Assembly (NCBI GenBank): GCA_019055375.1
Contig: JAHQIW010000189.1
Location: 62,001 to 126,000 of the forward strand
Reading direction: 5' to 3'
Source of the DNA: Parelaphostrongylus tenuis
Taxonomy: Eukaryota; Nematoda; Chromadorea; Rhabditida; Metastrongylidae
DNA: 64,000 bases
Part shown: piece by piece, positions 52,101-61,100 of the stretch
Position numbering within the stretch: the first letter of the stretch is position 1
Layout: each line of letters begins with the position of its first letter
The notes under the pieces: generated by a model
What the model saw: only the letters and a program-made list of their open reading frames with translations
The model's database searches: none
Told to the model about the DNA's origin: nothing
Position numbers and translations under genes: made by a program

Positions 52101-55100
52101 AATATACGCTACAAACCCTTCACAGGATTATTCATGTTGAGATGGACTCTACGCGCGACAAACTAAACAAACCGCTGATCCTTCCGCCGTTAGCGAATTG
52201 GTATACCCTATCTTCCAAGAACATCTGCAAAAACTGTGGTCATATGTGAGCAGGATCCGACAGCTTCCCATACAATTATCCCAAGATTTCAAGGAGAATT
52301 AATACAATAACTATTCATTGACATTATGAGGAAGATCAAAATCCCAGAAAAGAAGCCGAGCTTATTCTGGAGTTCTGAAATTATTGCAGACGATGGATGC
52401 GCGAAAATAAATCGAATGAAAGATGTGCTCGCATCGCATAACATGTGATGCCGAGTGATATTAAAGTCATGTTAGTGCATCTACGATGCAGATGCTGCAA
52501 CCGTATAGGATCATTCTTTTTCATGTCCATCTGTTTAGAGATTGTATACAGAAGTCATGTTCACAAAGATTATGATATGGATATACGATCAAAATCGCAA
52601 GCGAAAACGCTTATGAAAACCGTATCGTAATAGGGAGGTTGTTCATATGTTGGAGACATAAATATTTTCACGAAATGGAATATCTTATATTATATGCGCT
52701 AACTGAATATATAGAATCTCGTCAATGGTTTACCACCTCATCGCGCTTGGCCACTGCACGTGGATGTTGGATTCAGAGTTTTAGCAAGAGTCCATTCCCT
52801 AGTTTTCACGTGTTTTCAACCTATACGTGTTAGAGTAATCTCGAGGCGTTACCAGAGTTATTTTCGGGAACTTGATTCGATGGGGGTGTCGTGGCCGATT
52901 GGTTGTGATACTCGTCGCGGCGTCGTGAAGCCGAGCTCCACCCCCCTCCCCAACTCTCCCCGTCCCCGGCAATCAGTAACAACTCCCCATGGAACACCAC
53001 AGGCAGGCTATCCTCGAGATTGTAAGGAGACTCGCTCAACCAGTATTCTACGACGTTCAAGAAGAAAACGAATGTTGAAGTACTATCCGCACAGTGAAAA
53101 AAGACTAATGTGAAGAAGTAGAGGGTTGTTCCCTTATGAGTACAATTCTCCAAGACAACAACTATCCGTACAGCTTCTCGATCAGTCAGAAATACACGCC
53201 TTACGTTGGATATTTTTACTGTATCACAACTGATTTTACAGATCGTTAAAGTATTGTAGAACATTCAACAATGTGTACAAAATCATAACTGGTCTGATGA
53301 ATCTTTGTTGTAATGAGAAACTTCAACGATGTGCACCGTACAGCTCAAACATTTGGAATTCTTTTTGATTGATCACAAGAAGTCTCTAATTCAGGTATTC
53401 GTATTCACCAAGGCGATCAACCACTTATCCTTGACGGAAGTCATTTAAACGAGGCGGCCGAGCCACAGGATTATCAGGTGCTAGCCATGTTCAACCAAAG
53501 TAGCCTTCTAGCTTATTAGCGTGTAGTCGCTGTTTTCCAGATCTTCATTGGCACCGAAAGATGTTACGTGACGCTCGTCGACTCACGACAACTCGTCTGC
53601 AACGGTCCCTCTACTCAGCCGGAAGCCACAGACGACAAAGGTTTATTATTCTTGTTGTACAAATATTTACAAATGAATGATACAACCTGTTTTGCTATAA
53701 ATAGAGCACTAAATGGCTTACGAAAGTACATGAGTGGTAGTGAGTAAGGTAATAGTTGAGGTACTCGTTAGAAACCTTTATGAAATCTCCGTTTTTTGGG
53801 AAAGCTTGAATTTGGCGACATTTTTTTATGATGCTAGCTTATGCACCGTTCAAATAGGCTCAAGCTTATTTCAGAAATTTGCTAGAATACATTTGAATAC
53901 TACATGGCGCTCTCGGCAATAATGGTGATAGTAACTATCCAAAGAAGGGGGACAATTTTTACTGGAGAATGCATTAAGACATAGAGCGAAAACGTAACTG
54001 TAACGTACAGAAATAAATTTTTAGGAAACGTTATTGTTGGTGGTCTACCATTGGTATCGGTAACAGTGGGAATGCTTCGCTCTGAGCTCGGATTAATCGA
54101 ATATGTGGATCCGATCGCTACGCTTCGTCTATGGGTTTTGGTTAGTGAATAGTTTCTTAAACAATCGGAACCTTCAGAAATGGTCAAGCATTTGGGGAAC
54201 TGCCACTCGTTTGGGCTAAAAACGTAACTCTAGCAAACAAGGTCTCTTCAAAACAGTCAAAATTATGCTTAGATCTGATTTTCGATAGCATTTCGCAATC
54301 ATTTTCATCACTCAATGTTCTATTATGTGAACCACATCTTCCATGTTCTTGAAACTTTCAGTGCTCTTAGTTCAGCTCATTCAGGTAGTAGTAGCATTAA
54401 CGGCACTCTCCTCGCTTCTCGTTCTGCTTGCGTTCCTATGGAAGAAAAGACGTCTTGAACGTGAACGAGATTATCGTAAGATCCAAATGCAGATGGAACA
54501 TCTTGAGAGCAATGTCCGGAAGGAGTGCAAACAAGTAGGTTTTACTGGAGTTGTTAGCTTTGAGATATTCTTATAGAAACAACGTTTGTAGGCATTTGCT
54601 GAACTGCAGACGACAATGGATTCCTGTGGAGATGACGAATACGAAGGTGAGAGAAGGAATAAGGAGGTCTAGAAAAATGATCAAGATGACCCACCATCAT
54701 TTGTAGTTTTTTTACGACCAATGTTGTTAAAATACTCTCCACAATACTTTTCTACCTTTAGTCGTTCTTCCTAACCTTTAAGCTTATAACTTACCAAAGA
54801 GGATCTCTTCATCAGCCTAGATCTATCTAAAGTTGAAATAGGCATTGAAGTATAATTCCTACTTATCTGTTGAGTGCTCTTAAAACATTGTTTCTAGTCT
54901 TCAAAGTCATGAGATTTTATCATCTATCGGTTTCGAAAGAAAGCATATCTCCGAATAGAGAATTTTCAGGATATCTAAGAATTTTTCTCCAATCAATCTA
55001 TGTTTGTCGTTCCAACTACGTCTTTGTCAAATAGGTGTTCTTCTTGTAGGTACACATTTGACAAGTTTTTTCGACTTCTTGTACCGACTTCTCTGGGAAG

Positions 55101-58100
55101 GACAACGGTTGGACGCATTCACCATCCCTCTATGTTTCGACACTACCGGTTACTTTAGCCCAATTCGATGCGCTTCTCAGTAGCAAGCAGTTTGTTTTCG
55201 CAGTAAGTGGTTTCAAAATCTTTATCACTTGGGGTATTTCCTAAAAACAGCTCCATATCATTGCACAATAAAATAGAAATAGAAATAGAAATCTTAATGG
55301 AAAACTATGTTTTTTCCCAAAGTGCGTTTTGCGTTATGTCGCTAACAGGAAATACTCATGACTTTACCTTCAGCTAGTCGAAACAGCGGAGTCGGAGCAA
55401 GCGATGTCGCCTGGCGAGAGGAGTATGCTGTCGTCGTTACTGATAGCCGTTTTTGCTACGGAACTTCCAGTACTGCACAGACGTGGTGTTTGTCGCTACT
55501 TATAGCTCCACATCGCTAAAACTGTCCATGTAAGTACTTCACAATTCGCTCATCTATGTTATAATATCGTTGAGGGGCGGTGGCTGAGTGGTTAGTGATG
55601 CAGGCTATCAGAAAGCAAGGTATTCCTTTTAACTCTTTCCCTCTCAGCACTGCAACCAGTAAAAGAAAGCCTCCCTTCGGGTTCTCCGAGAGTGCAAGTA
55701 GTTTACCCGACCGACATTTTACGTCATCCACGAAGAAGGCGAAATCCTTAAGCAGCACTTAATAAAACACACGAGTGTCCGAAGACTTTTGCAGAGAATG
55801 CTTGAGAGGGAATGAATCGAGTGTTTAAAAAAACTAAGACCCGTTCAGTAAAATGTGAAGACGGGTCATGTGAGTGAAAAAGTTTAATTTTCGTTAATCA
55901 CCTGTTTTCATGTATTTTCTTACCTTTTACGTTCCAAAAACACTTCATACAACCGGGTTTGGTTATTGCGTTTTTGTGCAGCCATGGATTATTTCTGCTG
56001 TGGAGATCTCAAACGCTATGCTTTCACGTTTGCAAAGTTTTATTTTGTTATCTGGAGGCTATAAGTCATTAGAATCATACTGGTATAAGGTTTGCATCTG
56101 TTAATGGATAGTTTAAATTAGTTTGCCCATCACTGATCACATTTGACTATTTTTTGGAAATTAAAAGTAGGCAAATTATCCATTGTTGAGCGGGACTTCA
56201 GATATTCAATAAGGCAACCGCTTCATTTTTGCTCATATATTCGTGGCTGAGAGTAGGGCTGTAGAAATAGGCATATTTGTTGTTGGAATCTGTCCTAAGA
56301 TCCAGGCTTTGGTTGGGAGCCCAATGTTATTTTGTGATTATCTTCCAAAACATATTCTTACAATTCTTACAACTATTGAATTCTGAGAATATGTTTGAGT
56401 TGATATCACATTTCATTTTCAAACGAAAACGATGGGATGACGGCCTAATTTGTCATCTTGTGGTTGAAAAAGAATTTTATGAGTGTCAGCGTTGCCGAAG
56501 AGCTACGCGTGAATGTCATAGCGTTTCTTAATGCCTCATGGGATTTGAAAAACCATGGCGAATGAGTGCCGCCTGTTAGTGTCGTTGATAAATGCGTACT
56601 GTAATGAGATGGACTATGTGTTTTCCTAGTAAGCCCTTAAGATGTTCTATTCTTGAGGACCATCACATAACCTCTAAAGGTCACATGAGGTTGCCTTGAT
56701 GCCAGTATTCACACAAACGAATGTTTTTAAATTTCTCTGTTTTTTGTAAAACTGCAAAATTCAGACACTGATACATAGAGAAACGTTTGCTGATAGGACG
56801 GTAGTCAATTGCAATTTGGTGGCGGTGCTTTACTATTTCTATGGATATCATCTTATTTCGCATATTTACCGGAAAAACTATGGTGACAGAAGGAGATATT
56901 AGCAACCGCATTGGTGTTGAAAAATGGAGAAAAGTGGAATTCTCAGTCAGACTTAAATCTGCGATTGCCTTTACCGGAGTCTCACGTGTTGTCCACGACA
57001 GCAAGAGAAGCCTGCCTTTTCCTCTCTCTTACTTACTCCCATAGGATTGTGCTATGCATTCGCCTTCATTAAGCATTGTCAGAAGTGATTGAATGCATAT
57101 CTGATCTTTACAGTAGATCACGATGGCTTACGGTGCATCATCTAATGCTGCTATCAACTCAGACGAGCCTGGCACTAATTTGCCTACCTTACAGCGTCGG
57201 AAGGTTTGATGAGCCTGGAGGCGGGTACTGAACGAGTGGTCGAGTGCGTATTGCATGACAACCTCTATGCGTAGTGCTACGCTCACCCCTTTGTTGAAAT
57301 GTATGGAAATAAAACAGCGCTACATATCCTATGTTTGATTTCATTCAACCTGATTTGTAGGGTACTTAAAATAAAAAAAAACGAAGCAAAAAATAGTGCG
57401 GGTATTGTTCTAGGCCGGCAACAGTAGCATTCTGTTCCGAAAAAGCGACAGTGTTGTGGAAAAGATGGTGTCGAAGTGGTTGACGATTTGCCTCTATGAC
57501 TCCATGTCTCAAGACCAAGTTCACAAGTATAGTACTCTCTACAAGGTGGGTGATCTCATAACTTTTGTAAATAGCCTCTATTATGGGGTACTTGATGTCG
57601 AAATCAATCAGTTGTTATAAATCCATTGTCAACCATCGACTAACTAGAGCGCGTCAATGTCTCAAGTCGTTCTTTGAACCTCCTCCCCAGTCCCGAGTTT
57701 ATTCAAGTTAGTTCTGCTTTTCCGAAGTACCAAAACGCAACGCACTATCTAAACGGGGCCTTCTGTTTTTATTTTTTGAGTGGGCACCACCGATTGCGTT
57801 CTGCTGTGAATTGTGACGCATCTACTTATATACCTACGCCCTCAGTTTTTTCCAAAGTGTACGCTGGCCGTAAGTGTCAAAGTCATTTGCTAACCGACTT
57901 TCATCCAATTCCTGTCCACTATTTGGACGACCCTCTTTCAGCCGACCTCAACGTTCCTACCGTAAGGGAGCTGTCGTGTAAATGTTTAGATGTAGTTGGA
58001 AATCTTATCATTTCTACTTGACTGTATTTTCATTTCGTGGTGTCGAATAATTTGCCAATTGCTGCGATAATCAGATCATCACATCTCTTTCAGGCATTCA

Positions 58101-61100
58101 AATATCAAACGGAAAAAGGACCAGTCGACGCGGTGACAGGTAATGCCCGATATACCATCAATGAATCCAAGCTACTTCGCGAGATTGTCGACGGCTCCTA
58201 TGTGGTGTGTACTTACGAACGAAATTTCTATAGTTATTAGAGATTTCATCGTTTGCTTGAGGATTGTCTGGTGACGAGTTTTGACGGCAGTGGACCATAC
58301 ACTGTAAGGGCCATCGCCTGCGATACGATCTCTCAGTTGAAACAGAAGATTCTTGATCATATCTTTAAGCGTACTCCCCACAGTCAGCGTCCAGCACTCT
58401 TCAGCTTTGATTTGGGTACGTTATCTCCAGAAATCTTCGAAAATATAGTGAGATTTTTTCTACAGAAACTTAGGCATTTGTCTTTGTTTTCGTCTTCCGA
58501 TTAAGAGTTTCTCTCTTCTAAAATTTATGAGCTCTTTCTTTTGGCTTTGTCAAAAGTCTCAGTCAGTTACAGAATTGTTGTGTCCTTCACGAGGGCGTCT
58601 TACTCTGTCCGATTGGTCGGGGTCACCGTCGATGAAGAGCCCGACGAAACTGAATACTCTCTCGCATTATGGAATATCGTCTCAGTCTCATTTAGTAATG
58701 GTCCCTAGCGAGAAGGGTTCAGCACACTACAGAGGTGAGCATTTCTACGTTCGAACAATCTCATTGTACAACGAATTTTTGATAGCTCTATTTCACAGGT
58801 TTTCACTAACCTTTGCTTCATATATATTGATAATTTTCAGGGCCGTTTATGACTTCGAAATTATGATCAATTAGTTGCAGATTCTCTAGCGGACTCTGGC
58901 AAGTCCTCGTGGACGTCGCTCGATCGTTCCAGTCCGATGTACCCACCAAGTCGATTTTTCCATCTGTCTAGTCCATCGCGCACCCTCACAATTGAACGAC
59001 GAAAGAAAATCGACGAAAGCATTCCGAAATCTATTCCTGAAGTGTACTTGACTCGTTTGCTCACAAGGTGACTTACAAGAGTCGTACTCGTTATTATTGG
59101 GTGGTCTTTTTAGCTGCATGAACGGGCACAAAAATCTCCTAGAAATAAAATAGGTAGAGCAATAAGGCTGATGAATTAGCTTCTCGCAGTATAACTAAAT
59201 TTTGTTGGCCATTTGAGTTATCTTTAAGAAGTGTGCCAACCTTTAGTTCTCAAAGTAATGGCAAATAATATATTGCCTTCATTGCCTATTGATTTTCAAT
59301 TCGATACCTCTCAAAGGCTTTTCCCTACGAGGTTATTACGATGATTAGTTATAGCATTCCAGTGATATACGTAAGTTTCTACGGTTTCGCCCGTCTCATC
59401 AACTACCACACGCTCTATACTGAGAATAACAAGGGGGAAGGGGGGAACATAGCTTAACTGCTCGACAAGTGAAATACCTCGTGTTGCACTATCTTTTTTC
59501 AGCTGATATTTTGTCGCTGTTACTATATCTGAATATTGCCTTCATGCGACTAATTTTGCTTAATGAGCATTGTGGCCTATTCCCTTTTGCTGCTCTTTGT
59601 ATGGGGCGAGTGGTACTGACGAGGCGGGCGAAACTGTCCAAACGTACGTATACCATTAACATGCAACATCAAACATTGGAGAAAAAAGGCTTAATAAAAA
59701 GTTCGTGGGAAGTCATACACTTTTTTGAACAAAACCTTTTACAGTACTTTTCCGTCATCCGGCAACAAATGCAGAAATGGCGCCCATCGCTAGACAAAAA
59801 TTTTGATAGTGTTAGTAATCATTTGCAAGCTTAAATCTCTGGCTAGCGCAGTAGGAGACGTGTTTCTCAAAGAAGCTTTTAAAAAACATATAATTGTGAT
59901 ATTACAAGATTTCTTCTACACATTCATATACTTTTCGTGTTTCCAGCAAAGTAATACTGAAACGCGCAGTGTAAAACATAATTTTATTCCAAAACCTACG
60001 GCGTTGGAAAACGGCCTTTATACGTAGAATATTAGCTAGAGATTTGAGCTTTCGAATGATTACTAACACTTCCATGAAAATCCTTGTCCAGCGAAGCGGA
60101 CGTTTCTTCATTTGCTCCCTGATAACGGGAAAGAACCAGTTTTAAACAGTCTGCTATAGTCTCGATATCGAAATTACACACACATTTTTGTTTTCAAATC
60201 AACGGAAGTCTTTTACGACTACACTAATTCCTACAGATTTTTGAGGATTAAGAATAGGTTGCAACTAACAATTTGTACTTGCAGTAAGGGCACAGTACAA
60301 AAGTACATTGAGGATTTCGTGGAGTCGGTGCTTTTTGTGGAGGCCTCCACATATCCCATAATTCTAAAACGAGTCTTCGACCTACTGGACGAGGAGGCAG
60401 CTCGAAATGGAGTAGGATCTATAATTCTGTGCTAGTGTACATAGATATTTGTCTATATTTATTTCATTATCCTTTGTGGAGTAATTTTTTGCTTAGTGAG
60501 CGTTCAGGTTTCTGACCCTCAACTCGTCCAGCAATGGAAATCAAATCTGTACATCTTACGGGTTTGGGTTCACCTTATCAAGAACCCGAAAATTCTTCTA
60601 GACGTGTCGGAGTCCATTAGTCAGGATGGAAATTTATCTGTTGTTGCTCAGACGCTTGTTAGTGCTTTTACAATATTTGTTTTCATGTTGTTTTTCCAAA
60701 TTTAATTTCACAATTGTTAATATTTCTACAGATGGACTGCTTCTCATTCTCTGAGCAAATACTAGGAGCTCATTCTCCCAGCTCTCGGTTATTGTTTGCG
60801 AAGGTTTGTGTTTCTCACCTAAGTTTCCAAAACGGTTTTGACACTTCCACTTTGATTATAACATAGAAACTCATTATATTTTGTAGCTGAACTTTACAAT
60901 AGAGGATTTAATAACCTCTAGTAATTAGACCTTTTCTTTTTATTTGCAGTCTTGCGAAAAATTGAACAGCACTGAACAATTAATTTATTCTGTTGATATA
61001 TGGATATTTTTTTACTCAACAAAGCTTACTCTGATCGACTAGTAAGCTAAACAGTCCAGCTTAATGTTCTTTATAACCAGACTGAGCAGGAGCAAAGTAA

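Noticed and set aside
52830..53264. Longest open frame in the window (minus, 144 codons)
   Set aside because: Arises in a GC-rich block open on both strands; no domain, no start context and low-complexity text (GDGESWGGGWSS).
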